NCBI GenBank assembly: GCA_018907035.1
Contig: JACCIC010000054.1
Location: 1,818,501-1,882,500, forward strand
Direction of reading: 5' to 3'
Source of the DNA: Sycobia sp. Sy_11
Lineage: Eukaryota > Arthropoda > Insecta > Hymenoptera > Epichrysomallidae
DNA: 64,000 bases
Part shown: positions 45,781 to 60,435 of the stretch, in pieces
Layout of the letters: each line of letters opens with the position of its first letter
Position numbering within the stretch: the first letter of the stretch is position 1
The notes under the pieces: generated by a model
Seen by the model: the letters and a program-made list of their open reading frames with translations, nothing else
Database searches by the model: none
What the model was told of the DNA's origin: nothing
Translations under genes and position numbers: made by a program

Positions 45781-46834
45781 TTATTTTACAACATATTCAT
45801 GAATTGATTCTATTGTTTTCTTGCTTGCCTGTGTTAGTTTTTGTTATTATAGTTTGAGGTCGACTATAGAAAAATAGTATAAGACACTAAAAAATTTTCA
45901 TTATAAAATATAAATCATTTTATATAAAAATATATTGCAATAACACTGTAATTGTTGAACGACCTTTAAATATCGAACAACTATTCTTAATATCTCTAAT
46001 TCTATATTCAAAAAATGCGATTTTATCATTATAAGGAATTAAAAAATATCGATTAGAAACAAATTATTACAAAAAATAATAGTATATCAATGTCTAAAAT
46101 AAATAAAACTATAAACAATTAACATTTATATATTATAGTTATCAAAACTCTATTACCAGACGAGCTAAAACAAATCAAAATATAGTTGTTGCGTAAGCTT
46201 GGAAAATAATTAGACACCGTTTTTAAGTTCAAATTGATATAAATAAACATAGATATTTTAACAAATAATTTAAATTAAAAATAATTCATATAGAATGGAA
46301 TAATTATTATGATTTGTGTAAGAAATTTAATATATGTAAAAAATATATATATATGTAACATTACACAGTAAAGGAATGTAAGTGAGTATTACTGAGGAGA
46401 TCGCGGCCCGACAACCTTTTGTCATTCTGTGCAAACTGATAATTCTCTTCAAATTAATTTACATTCCGAGATTAATTCTTAATGATAATATAGACGTAGT
46501 CATATGCGAATATTTGGGTCAATATAATTCTTATGATCTGAATTGGCTATCGCCTTAATTACGGTTAATTTCAGATCAACGAGACCCCATGTTTAAGCAT
46601 TCATTAGACAATGTAGGTTTGAACTTCTTTAAACTAGCGGTAACAATTATAATTATTTCGTATAAGAAATTTAAGATCATCCGTGTATGTGCAAAATAAG
46701 AGAAGTTTCAACAAGAGCAGTATGAAACTTTGAAAAAGTTTAAAAGTTCGTCTGCCAAGAATACATAAAAATGTTATTTAATCAATAAGATGTTACTGAA
46801 CCTGTGCAATGTTACTGATGATTATTAAATACGA

Positions 46835-46920
<86 letters not shown>

Positions 46921-47650
46921 ATCAAAATATAATAAATGCGTACCGTTTCATTTGTTTAGAAAATATCACTTACCAAATTCTATTATTTAAATGTTGTATT
47001 AATTGTAGTTTATTGTTTAATACCATGACCGTTAGGTATATTGTTATAAATGTTATGACCTAATTTTACATAAATAAGTATGAATAATATCTTTTTCCAT
47101 AAACTTATTTCAATTACTAAATATCGAAAATTCTTTATTCAATTAGTAAGTACAAGATATATTATGTCGAATGTTATAGAGCAGACTAATAAATATATTC
47201 ATCGGTGTTATATTCCTTTTTATAAATATCTATTTATTTTAAGAAAATATTTATATTAAATACCTTTTTTGAATTCCATATTCAATGTAATCGTTTTATA
47301 GCTTAACGAAAATGTTGATTATATATAAAATATTATGCATTTTTAGCTATACACTACTCTTATCTTTCATTAAACATATTATATATAAACATATAATATA
47401 TAACGCAATAATTGATAAGCTCAATAAAATTTATAGTCTTTCATAGTAATATGAAAATAAAACTTTTAGATGGTTTCACTAATATTAGAATTTTTGACAG
47501 CTGTTTTGCTGTTTAAACTTATTTTAATGAGTAGTAGATACTGATGACTGTATGACAATATTGTTTTGTACATACTAGAGCTGAGAATAAACAGTGAAAC
47601 TAATCAGTAGTTTTTTTTCAATTTTTTTTTATTTATACGTATTTATGAGG
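45781..47650. other. AT-rich spacer with long poly(A) and TA runs
   Basis: No gene seen. A poly(A) run of about 47 at 46837-46884 passes directly into (TA)n to 46918, a structure often left by retrotransposon tails. Confidence 0.5.
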
Positions 47651-47654
47651 GGAG

Positions 47655-48598
47655 AACACCCAACTCTGATTACTAAGAGAAAAATGTATATACTTTAACT
47701 AAATAATAAACACTTTGTACTTTTTTATATTTAAATGGTCATTTGTTCCATTTATTTTTAGCTAAATATAGCCTTTTTACTCAATGTTTATCAAATTTTT
47801 ACTACATTTTTTTTGCAGCTAAATATTATATTTTTAATTTTTCTGTATGGAAGGGTCCACTCAATTATATATTAAATAACTTAATTATGTATTAAAGCTT
47901 TTGCTCTATTGCAAATTATTTAAACAAGGAATTGTAGTTTTAAGATATTGCAAGAAAGGAATGATTGGTAAATAATACACTGTGTATATAAAATTCGCGC
48001 ACTTTCTTAAATATTGTTTTTCGTCTTGTACAGGGAGACATATTTTGTATTATTGGTACATTTTCTTTAGTGATTGAAGTACTGCTACTTATAGGATACT
48101 TATAGGATTTTCATTGATTATTGATGTTTAAATAACAATATAATAAAACACTTAACAGATATTAAAACATGAAGTCGATACTTAAATATTTTAATTGTTG
48201 TAAGCTTGCATAATATGCACCTGGCTTTATTAGATAGTTATCTATTGGTACATTTCCCTTATCAAATTTTTGATAGTTAAATAAGAAATTTATATTACAG
48301 TTATTTGAATCGAGTAGTAGGGCGTATTCTTGTAATTAATGTAAATAACATATTTAAATTTTTTTAAAAATCTTGTACTTATATTTGAAGTAAATTAGTG
48401 GAAAATAATAAAATGTGACATTATAAAATATTTAAAAATAAAAATATACCGCATTTAGCATTGAGAAAAAATAACAAAAAATATGAATTTAGACAAAAAT
48501 CAACAGAATAGTCCATTTGAATAAAAAAGTGCAAAGTATTTATTTGTTAGTCAAATTTTAGACATTTTTCTCTTAGTGGCGAGTTATCGTGTCGGTGT
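47655..48598. mobile_element. terminal-inverted-repeat element (about 0.95 kb)
   Basis: The left arm (47665-47800) and right arm (48450-48590) are inverted copies: ACTAAGAGAAAAATGT, ATAATAAACACTTTG.ACTTTTTTAT, AAATGG and ACTCAATG versus the complements of ACATTTTTCTCTTAGT, CAAAGTATTTATT, CCATTT and CATTGAG. No open frame lies between, so it is a non-autonomous (MITE-like) element. Superfamily and exact ends are unclear. Confidence 0.6.
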
Positions 48599-48959
48599 AT
48601 CATCTGCTTGTAATTTAACCATTTCATCGAATCTTTAAAATTTTCTTTACTTTAGTTGAATGGCATCATTTGAAATAAGTGCGAAAATCAAGAAACTAAA
48701 CTTATGTTACAATTTTTGTTTTTGTTTTTGTTTTTGCATTCGTGTTTGTTTCGTGCATGAGTTTTAATTTCTATTTTAATTTATAATTCTCAATTAGTAA
48801 TTCTAATTAAAAAATTAAATTAGATAAAATAACACATATTTATCAGTCTTACACTATTTATAAAATAGAATAATTAGAATGAGAGTTAAACTATCCTAGT
48901 TTAAGATAATCTTCGTAGATTCTGAATATAAATATTGTGAAAATTTTCTGTACCTTTCG

Positions 48960-49230
48960 CAGCATGTACCTTTAGCACCAAACAGGGAAAACTGGCTCTC
49001 TCTCTATGTCTCCCTCGAGCGCACACCATTCCCTCACTTGTCTGTTGACGCATGAGGACGCATGCATTGCACGAGTTAGTTGATAGCCATCAATCGAAGT
49101 GGAAGGAAACTTTCGTGCAAGCATAATTGCCATAGTTAACGTGAAAGCATCGAGGATAACGACAAGTGTCCTGCAGCTCACCGACGCCGAACTGAATCGA
49201 TCCCCGGGAATAGTTAGCTATCAATATATG
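48960..49230. other. GC-richer island of unknown nature
   Basis: About 270 bp with balanced base composition and few stops on either strand, inside AT-rich DNA. Both strands have open stretches of 65-69 codons, but neither is recognisable nor has convincing splice borders. It could be an exon, a promoter or a transposon fragment. Confidence 0.3.
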
Positions 49231-49409
49231 AAAGTTAGTTTTAAGTCGAATGAGTTACTTTTTTACTTCCCTTTCTATCAATTCAATCGAATATTTTAAC
49301 ATTGGTCCTTCGAGATAGATATAGTGGAAGAGAAACTGGCACACGATTCATACAGGTTAATACGTGAGAAAGCCGGAACATAACTGTTATTTAAAGATAA
49401 TTATCCTCA

Positions 49410-50037
49410 ATTTTGCTATTTAGTCTTTCCCTCTTCTTTGCATTCCTTGCACTTTTCTATATTTCTCTCTACTCTTACCTCTTTCTCCCGTTCTTCATTT
49501 CTCTCTTTTTATTTTTTGTTCTCTCTTGTTCTTTCTTGTGTTTATTCCTAACCTATCTCCTCTTCTCATTTCTGCGCCTCTCTCTTTCTCTCTCTCTCTC
49601 TTTCTATTGCTCTCTGTCGCTTTTTCTTTTCGTCCTTTAAAGTAAGTGGGAGGGTATAAGGGGTAGGCTTATGGTAAACGTAACGAGCATATTAATTATT
49701 TTGTAATCAAACTGGCTCTATTAATATTTATTTATTTCTATATTTAGCTTATACATTTATTTCATAATTTATATGGTTATTATTATATTTAATTTTTTTA
49801 ATACTACTTATATTTTATTATGATTCATATTCAAATACACTTCAAAACAAACTGCCGATTTTCGACAAAGGTACAAAAAACATCATTTCACTTCGATAAT
49901 TTGCACTCTTCTCTTGTTCTCTTTATTTCCTTCCATCTCTCTCCTTCTCTCACTCTCTTCTAACTCCCATTCTTCTCAGATTTTATTTTTTTCTCTCATT
50001 CTATCTCTCTTTCCCTTTCCCTCTTCTATCTCCCCTG

Positions 50038-50083
<46 letters not shown>
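49410..50083. repeat. pyrimidine-rich low-complexity tracts
   Basis: Two long C/T-rich stretches on + (49415-49640 and 49905-50082) with a pure (CT)n run at 50039-50082. Leu/Ser/Phe-rich open frames here come from the composition. Confidence 0.85.
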
Positions 50084-50084
<1 letters not shown>

Positions 50085-50089
50085 TCCAA

Positions 50090-51190
50090 CAACCCTTCTG
50101 TTTTCATCCTCTGTATGCCCCTTGACAAAGGATACGAGACTACTGGTCCGTAGGGATGTCTGATCAAGGGCCAGCATTGCTTCCAAGTAACTTCTCGCAA
50201 AGTCGTACTTCAGCATAGTGGCTTTCAGCAAAACATATCCAAGGCCGTCTGTGTAGCAAGCGAATCATATGGCGTTTCTTTGTTTGGTTCTTGCTAAGGA
50301 TTATCCTAACTTCTCGGACAGGTTTACAGTCAGACTAAAAAAAACTATTTCATGACCCGTGGGTAGACCAGTATACCCATTTCTAACAAATCTCGAAAGG
50401 TAACCTGTCTAATACGGATTTTCATTCTCTGCTTCAGTGATTGACGCGAACATTTGATATCTTTTTGTGATTTGTTCAGCTCATTGAACATGGCTGAACA
50501 GACATGTTGACAAGCTGCATTATCTCAAGCCTCGCTTACAAGTGACTGGACCAAACTGTGAAGTTGCATGAAAGAATCTAGAGATTAGGTATGATCATGA
50601 TCGCCTACTTATCCAATATATCTTGAAGGCTTAGAAGAACCTCTGTCCGCTAAAGACGCAGTCAATTACCAGCACATAACAAGTATTAGAAAACAGAAGA
50701 AACGTAGAGATCATTTGCGAATTCATTATCGCCGGATCATTGAGACAACTGGTTTATTCTCTTAGCTACTGAAGCCATAGAACTTGTTATCCGATTAGAT
50801 AGAGATGTGAAACTCAAAACCCTGGAGGCTACCGACACTTCTCGACAATCCTACTACTCCACATTCTTGCAGTATTCAGTTTTCCTCCGACGATGACGCA
50901 TATTCCTGTGGTTGTGAGGCAGCGTATCATTTCTAAACGAATGGTGACTAGTTCAGATGAGTCTCTATGAGTTCAGCCGATCTTGGAGGTTTCAATGTTT
51001 TTACCACTACAACAGTGCCGTGTCTCATCTGCTGGGCTCGTCTAATCTTGACCACTGGTTGTGTTTGAAGACCTTAAAGCTTCGCGAATGTCCAACTGTG
51101 AGAAACCGAGAGAAGCTGTTCCTATCTACCTGAAACCGGAGCAGGTTTTAGGAGATTTTGCAGGTCATCGTCGATACTTCCCATTCGAAA
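50090..51190. other. GC-richer unassigned segment
   Basis: About 1.1 kb with higher GC than its surroundings, bounded on the left by the CT run and on the right by AT-rich DNA. Stops occur in all frames and no protein motif was recognised. It looks like a decayed transposable element or a non-coding transcript. Confidence 0.35.
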
Positions 51191-52151
51191 ATAGTAATAA
51201 ATCAATAATTAATTGTATGGAATAGTTTAGGAAGTATGTCTTATAATACATATCATATATTATAAAATAAGGAAAAAACTTTTTAATAAACTTAAGTAAA
51301 CACGAGTAATACTATGAATATATAAAGAAAAGAACTGGCGAGCATAAATCAATTTGATCATATTCTTTACTACTATTATTCATACTAACTATACTATCTC
51401 CAAAATATTTTAAAAGCGGATCCTTTTAATTATCATTCGTAGATCGTTCTCATAAAGACCAAGGAAGTTCATTATCATACAACCTTGATCGTATAGGCAA
51501 ACTAAAAGGCAATTGATGCATATTGGTGCTGACTCAATTCATAGATGAAGAACATGAGCCTAGTATCGAAGCATCATGGAAAAGTTGTTTGAAAAATTAT
51601 AACTATAAAACAACTTGAAATTTTAGAATGAGATCTGCATTTCATAAATCTAGGAAAAGTCGACTAGAAAAGATTAAATTATAGTAACTAGACTATGAAA
51701 TCGATAGTAAATATCATAAAATTACTCACTAATATTTTTAAAATGAAATAATCTAATCAGCATATGAAAAAATATGCAAATGCAAATTAAATATAATAAT
51801 TATGCTATCAGACTATTTATTCCATCAAAATTAACAAAAATATTACATCATTAAGAAAAATTTACAGAGTAGCCTGGTGAAAAAAATACAATGTATAAGT
51901 GTTTTAAAGGCTGTAAGCAAAAAAAATTATATTAATGTAAATATGTACTATATTATAATATATTGTAATACTAATACGGAAGTATGTTTTAATATCATAT
52001 TATTAGCATTCAATAACTACAACGAAAAAATCTTTACAAAAATGTTCTATAAAGAAATGCATAAGTTTACTACAACATATGAGCATTTGATGCACATCAA
52101 AAACAAAGATATATTTAATATCATATAGGTATTTATCTGCTGTATATATTT

Positions 52152-52199
<48 letters not shown>

Positions 52200-52532
52200 T
52201 AATGATCATAATTAAATTGTTGTAATGAAATTAATTCTTCATTCAGCTGATTGAATGAATATACATAATTGATTGTAATGAAATAAATTCTTCATTCAGC
52301 TCTGAAAAATAGGAAACTGAAATAATATTAAAAATAAGAATATGTGAAACGAATCATAAGACTGGTATTTTTGTATTAAATTATTTATGTACAATATTTA
52401 CAAACACACATATAAATATTTATAAATAATTTGCTTTTTCAAAATTCCTTCTTCTTGCAAATTGAACATACATGCTTTGAAGGTATCAATTATGTCTTCA
52501 AAAATTCGGTCCGTAAATTGTCTTATATCCGA
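51191..52532. other. AT-rich DNA downstream of the Sidestep-like gene
   Basis: No gene seen. It probably includes the 3' UTR of the receptor gene to its right. A (TA)n microsatellite lies at 52155-52197. Confidence 0.45.
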
Positions 52533-55500
52533 TTAGATACAGCTTTCTTGGACGGTTGTATGTGTGACTATTGTTTCTGCATATCGACTTGGTCGTTGTA
52601 AGCTGTAATACGTCTGAAAATAAACAATAAATATGCATATAGGAAACTTTTTGTTGCAAAAATCTTTTAGTTTCATAGATTATATATGGTTTACATTTGG
52701 TGCAGCACGGGGATAATCCAAGTCCTGCATAATGTTTTGTCCAATTTGTTGATCTTCTGCATAATTCCATCTTCTTGGTAAAGAGCCATAAACTGAAAGT
52801 TTTCCATCTGCAAAATACAATGGTCAAATAAATATAATAATTTTATCATGTCCACAATCAGATACAGATATGAATTTAAATAGAATTTTCGTAGATGATT
52901 TTTAAATTAAATCATATTTAGTATAATTTCAGTATGATTGTATCACAAGGAAGACTATTATTATATTAAACAGAAGTCTGATTTAATTTTAGTGCTTTCA
53001 TAAGAAATATTACATTATTTAATGTATTATGAAATATAATACTTTTCACAAGTTTGGTTCATGGAGAAAAAATTGACTCTATATTTTATCAATTTCTAAA
53101 AGAATTAATTCTGTCAACCTAGTAGATATTAATCATTAACTTTTTTAAGAGATTGTATGTCAAATCACTATGTATTTGATGCTAGAAAAATTAGAGTTTA
53201 TGATTATACGTAAATTTTGTATTACTTTATTCTATAAAACACAAACCAAATATTTTAACAAAAATAATACAATAACATTTGATATAGCATATAAGTTTAA
53301 AATTCCAAACTGACAGACAAGTAACGGGAAATATTATCAGACAATGGTTTTTGATAATTTGAAAGCAAGCTCTCAGTTATGGATGACTTATTTCATGCAG
53401 ATTCGGCGAGCTAACTTTGATTATCTTTAACTCAAACTCTGTAAACTTTTAGGATCTTACGCTCTTCTATTCTAAAAATATAGTATTTTCTTACTTATTA
53501 TTCTTTATTTAATTGAATATATTATACGGAGCGATAAATTTTGTTATTGATAAATTCTATTTTTGTTGCGAAATTTGAAGAAAGTATAATATTTAAATAA
53601 AAAAATGTTCTAATACACCTCCATTCGTAAATGGCTTATTACTGATTATTTAGGCAGACTGTCGATCAGTGAAAGATGGAAAGAAAGACGAACTGCAATT
53701 AATACTAACTCGGAAATAATACATTTGCGAGCATAGGTTAATTAGAATATTTTGCTTCAGATCTTATTCTTTCTTTGAATTCAATTCTAAAAATGTAATT
53801 TATATAAAAAATTTTCACATACTCTACAGTATATACAATATAATTATAAAATTTTATCATGAACTGTGTTTCATCTGGTTAATTGGAAATTTTCATAAGG
53901 ACACGTAATAGCTAAGCTTTAAGAGAGTGTAGAAAAGATCCTGTCGGTTTATGATGGCATGAAGACTGTTTATAGAGCCATAAAAGTTGTATCTATAAAT
54001 ATTTGACTGTATATGTGTTTATTATATATAAGTAAAATAGTGAGGAATATCTATGATAGTAGGACCATTTTATTTTGAACTTTGAAGAATCCTATGGATT
54101 TAAAATTAAAATGAATATTGTAATTTGTGCATAGAATAGCTTAGTAAAGAGTTAGATAGAGTAAGTTAGTAAGATCATAACAAGTTCGAATAAAAACTCC
54201 GAACGTTTACACATATCCGAACGATTTCAAACTCTACCTGCATAATTATTAGTCAGTGCCGTCGTAGGTATAAGATCCGGATTGCTTTCCTCCTCCTCAC
54301 CCTTGACTGGGAACGCGGCGACGCTCGGCTGCTGGAGTGCTTTCGACTTGGACGGTGTGGCGGCGTGTTTTCGCCAGAGTGCCATCAGTACTCCGGTCAC
54401 GACGAGGCCCAATCCGGTGGCAGTGCCCCCGAGGCCGATCAGGATCGGCGATATGTCGAGCGAAATACTGGTTTCTCCTGCGAAACATCATTTCCATTTA
54501 GCTCCATAATTAACTCAATTCGAATACTTGCTGGCGTTTATTGAATTATTGTTTGCACGTTCGTTTATGTTTCCGCACCCCCGTCGCAACACCATTGGAG
54601 AGTTTAAGAAGGTGAATGAATTGGTTATGAATAGTGCACTTTGCATTATATCGGTATAAATTAAACTGAAATAGTAATGGAAATCAATAACGTTGTTATA
54701 ATTTGAATATAGTGCGTACTATAAATAAATGTATTACTGGCTACGTCAAGAGTCCTTTAAAAAAGATGAATAAACTTTGTATTATATAAAGCTTATCAGA
54801 ATATACGTGTTTTTCTTCTTGTTTTAAATCAGGTTTATTAGTTTTTGTTCCTAAAAAAGATATGAACTACGGTTACTCCATCTTCTCATTAAAAAGTCTA
54901 ACAAATTTTAATTTTCACGGTACTCTTTTTTACTAATTAAGTAACTTTTATAGCACTATTAAATATTGCTGCAACCTCAATGATACAGGAAAAATAATGC
55001 CTCTACTTTATCATAGAATATCCGTAAATATAATAAACATCAACTTTATGTTAAAAAAAGTAATTGAATTATTGTAAGTATTGAAAGTAAGTAATTGAAA
55101 ATTACAAATATTTAAAACAAAAAGTTTGAAGTTATAAACTTATAAACTTTAAAGTTTAAAAATTCTAAATTGTACTTATGTCGACTGTTTTGAATTAAAA
55201 CTAATAAATATTTTTGTCGGTCTTTATACTATAATATATCAAACTAAAATAATAACAGTCAGATTGTCCTTGTTTATGATCACTCTCAAAGAATTAGAAA
55301 TAGAAATTACTACTACAAATAAAATTAAATTAGATTAAAAATTAAAAATAATAAAAATAATAAAAATAAGCTATATTCTATGTTAGCAAAGGATAACCTG
55401 ATTGCTCCCACCACCTTAAATTTAATTTTTCTTTGATGTCCGATGTTTGGAATCGCTACCGTTCTTCAAGGATTAAACTAAAATGAAAACCCAGCATGCT

Positions 55501-56536
55501 ACTATATATATCCTATCCCCACAAAAATTTATTTGTGTAATATTTATAGAACCCCCACACTCCTGACTTAAATATAAAACATAATTTTTATATTAATAAA
55601 GAATGATAAGTGTTATTCAATTTACTTGACTTCAACATTAAATTTACATTATTGCGATTTTTTTAAATATGAATACTTTCAAGAATTTCACTTTTCTAAA
55701 ACACGGATTTTCTACGTATATGAGGTTCGATCAATATTTCTTCACTTAGAATTATACATTATTTACAATAATTAGGAGATTATGAACAATGCTTTAAACT
55801 TTTATATTAAATAATTTATAAGTATTTGGCTCTTGAAGTTTGGCAGATCCCCAGAATCAGTGAAATAAGCGCATGAAATAAGGGTTATAAATCAAGCGTA
55901 TATAAGCGCGCCTGCTTCCCATAACTGTCGGGACAACGGGATAGCGCGTGCGCTCGATAACTTCTTCGATATTCACCCGTAAATTTAGCCACGTCCTTAA
56001 AGGCTATGCTCTCCATGACAATGGGCTCACTCGGACCCTTCGCATTGACTGCATACAAGGAGACTGTAGTTGGTTTATGAATTTCGATTTCCCAATAGGG
56101 GATGCTCGATTCGAATCGCTCCTCGTCGATCACGGCGACGAACTTTTGCGGCAGGCCGCCGTCGAAGCCCTCGAAACACGATATCCGTATCAAGGTGCCA
56201 CTTTGATTGTGAGCCGTGCAATTTTGCAGAGGCAGCGGGTTGACTGTAAACAAACGGTGAAAGGTCGATTTATGGTGGGACAAAGTGGCAGGATAGAAAA
56301 GAATGGGCCGAGCACTTTATGAGAATTTTTATGTAAAGCAAAAAATAATTTTTATATTACTTCAATCTCAAAATCACATCATTCAAATGATTTTTCATCT
56401 GTTGAATACAAAATTTCATTCAATATTAGTTGTTAAATTATTTATTTTGCGTGTGTACGTGTGTCTTGAGTGTGTGGCTTCCTCGGGGCTTCATAGGTAT
56501 ACCGAGGTTCCGAAAGATGGCTAGTTATTCGTGTCT

Positions 56537-56577
<41 letters not shown>

Positions 56578-59500
56578 TCTAATAGGATACATAGGCTTTT
56601 TAAATTTTTCTAATCTCGATCTTGTAAAAATTGAAATTTTATTAAATGTTAGATTAATTTCATAAAATGTTAGTTATAATATTCCTAGCGACGTGAAATA
56701 GTCTATTGTTTCCTAATAATTATATTGGAAGGTAGCAAAAGTATTATCATAGATATACATGACTTTTTACATTTTGCATTCTATATTTTTTTGCAAATAA
56801 CAAACTATTTATAAGTAAATGTATACTTGTTTTAAATGTGCCTGTGTTATTCTTCTGAAAATATCAAATATGATTATTTATTTGGATAAAATCAACTTAT
56901 TAATATATTTAATATAGCTTTAATATAACAATTAGGAAAAATATGACATTATATTATTTGCTGGACTAAAATACCTAAATCCTATTCTACAATTTTGTAT
57001 TTATTAAAATGTATCAATAGCATTCACAATTATAGCAGATAGAAAAATAAATATTATTAATTTACTTTATCATGCATAATAGGTTGTTAAATTTAACTAG
57101 AATATTAAGCTAAATGAGTCAATAGCTTGTAAAAGAATATGATAAAGTTCATATACTTTTCGCTCTAAACCGACTGCTGAATTATAAAATGTTTTAACAA
57201 GTATTGATAGATTATTCAATATAATAAATATTTTATCCGATAAGAATTTTAAAAAGAAAGCATGTGCAAAACGAAAAATTGTATAAATTAATTAAATTCT
57301 TATTGCCCGATAATAACCAATTTGTTTATGAGAGATAAACTGTATGTTGAAATATAATGAATCTTCTTTTATTATTACAATTACAGAAATGTACTAGGTT
57401 AGGCATTTAAATAAATTCCATACTACATATGAATTAATTTCAGTCAGACTGATTTTCACGTGGTCCATTCTAATGTGGAATTCTTAAGCATTAGTATAAA
57501 AAAAAGTTTGTTTTATAATTTATTATTTTCTTGCTTTAGATAAAAAGATATAACAAAACGAATAAATATCTTTAACACTTTTACAGTATTATTTATTTAT
57601 TAATTTATTTTTTATTTATTTATTAACATAAGTATAAGAACGATGGTAAGGCCTATAAAAATATTTATAAGTTTGCTTTATATAATATGTTGATAGAAGT
57701 AGAATTTTCGATTTCGTCTCTCTACTATTTATAATCGATATACTCTTTCGCTAGCGATTTTAGCAAGTGATTTTCATTTAATAATCATTTTATAAATTTT
57801 AAAGAATTTTTATACGTAATAATTTTTATAATTTTTATGAGTTGTAATTTTTATAATTATAAATTAATTTTTTATAATTATAATTATAATTTATAGATTT
57901 TATAATTTTTATAATTTTTACACTACTGTTACGTTTTCGATCAGTCGTCAAATTTCCTACACCCTTTTAAAAATTCTTCATTAATTTACATCGATATTTT
58001 ACTTGACTTTCATAAAAATGAATAATTGGCATCTAAGCGTATTGTAATATGGTTTGGCATATCAATTTATGAATTTTTATTTTGTTGAAAATGATTGAGC
58101 AAAAAGCAAAAGCAAATAAGTCCCTTACCGGGCGTGGGCATATGATAAATGCATGGCAGCTTTGAGTGCCCTATGACGTTGCTCGCCCAGCAACTGAAGG
58201 TCCCATAGTCCGCGTCCGATCTGAGCAGATGGCTCAGCTCGCTGACGGTTTCCCTGCTTGTATATCGCGATTCCGGCAAGCTTCTCAGCTCCCTGCTGTT
58301 GTTGAAGGTCCAGTGAAAGTCGACGCTGTTTGGGCTTGCCTCGACCTCGCACCGGAGATTGATTATCTCGCGCACGGATGCATTCAGCCGAGATTTCTCC
58401 TCGCTGACAAGAAGGTGGGCCGATGATGGTCTCCCGACGCTATCGCTGTCGCCGGCACTGTTTGCCTTCAAATTTTTACAGACAGGAGCGACTGAAAGTT
58501 ACGTCCCGATAAAAAAAATATTATTATAGGCTGCGTATCGACTTGGCTTTGTTTAGTGTCGAATTTCGGTTAGAGCGATTAATCGTCTCGGAATTTTAAC
58601 TCCTTGAGGCGAAGGACTGTTAAAATAAGTTCGTAAAACTTTGAAGGCGGAAGTTTCTTAGCGAATAATTTAATTAATCATAGTTTGTAAATTAATAGTT
58701 CGACAAATTCTGATTAAACGTGTGAAAGGAAATAGAAGGAATATTAGGAAGTTTTTTGAAATTCAATTTTGTAGTTTTTCTTTTTGCTAAAACAGAAAAA
58801 ATAATTATTTAATTACATAATTTCACGAGGCATTTAAGCTGTAGAAGAAATTTCCAAACGACTTTACTACGTGAACAATTTAGTCCGGGCGCACATAAGG
58901 GCTGCCGTAGCAAATGCAAGTGTTTCTCGGTAACTTAGTATTACTTTATGTTTTTCGGTACGCTGAATCGATTTTCCGAGGGTATCAGGCCCAAAAATTG
59001 GTCAATTCCGAAATAAGACCCATTTTTGTCTTAAAATGGTTATTGTTCGAGAAAATGAAATAGATTTTACTATGTAATCCAGTCGGTTCCATAAATAATT
59101 GTATTTTACAGACATTTTTTTGTGTCTTCTTTTTTTTGTAACATTCATTTTTCAAGAAAAAATAACGGTGAAGTTTGAGAGGCTTAATGCGATCGGCACC
59201 TCGTGTGATCTTGTATTTCAACGCTTACTTCTGCTGATGGAAATAATGAAGTTTTACCATACATAAAATTATTCGTTATGAATCAATGAATAATTCTATG
59301 TATATTTTTCTTTTATTATAAAAGAAAACGGTCAAATTTTGTTATGAACAAATACAACCAGGCTATTTAGAAAAAAACGGGCATTATCTCGGAAACGATC
59401 AATTTTTGAACCTGTTAACCACGAAAAATCGATTCAGCGCACCGAAAAACATAAAGTGGAACCAAATTATTGAGGGGACATTGAATTTTCTGCGACAGCT

Positions 59501-60382
59501 CTCCTGTGCGTCCGGATTCAATGAATTTCATCATCAATGAAAGTCATCACCAAAACTGAGACGCTATAATCGTATAATTTCGACGCGTGTCATAGAGCTA
59601 TAGATAGTTTCAGTTCTTAAAGAAAATTAAATAGTATTATCAATTCTGGAATAAAAAAAGTAATTTCTGAAATTCTATTAAATTTCTTTTGGTTTAATTA
59701 ATTAATCACTTGATTGATTAGTTGAATTCTGTATTTCTTTACTTTTTATAGTTTTGAGACAATAGTAAAATATTTATTTTCATCTGAGCACACAATGTGG
59801 GAGCGCGCTCGCGCGCGTGTGGTATACATTTGTATGTAAGCGGGTATATATATGCAAACATATTATTAAAATTTAATTTTTCGGACCATGAATAATTATT
59901 GAAAATTTATTTAATTAATGTAGGATACATTCATAAAACTTAATCAATTGAAAATATGCGTGGCAGGTAACAGATATAGTATGTTTATTTATCTACTTTA
60001 TCGATAAAAACTTTATTTGACACATAATGGATGGGATAACTAAAGTCTCTACTCTACCATTTAACTGACTATATTACATAGAAGTACAAAATAGACGGAA
60101 AGTCTTCTAAAAGTAACTGTTTTTCAACATTATATAGCGTGCGTTTTTCTATATCACTCATAAAGTTGCTTAGTCACGGAAGAAAATTTTTACTTTGCTC
60201 TCGATTTCCTCTTATCATACTCTTCGATAATATTCCGAGGCCCTCCTCTTCGCGACAGATCTAACTAATATATGAGAGGGAAAGTACGACATACGACTGT
60301 ATTTATCCATCAACACTGACGATGCGCTGATTATAAAGGAGTGCAGTCTATTCTATATACGCTTATGATGTATATCATAAGC

Positions 60383-60435
<53 letters not shown>

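Noticed and set aside
49413..50231. Membrane-protein-like Leu/Phe/Ser-rich open frames
   Set aside because: Low-complexity pyrimidine tracts produce them; no start, splice or family signal supports a gene.
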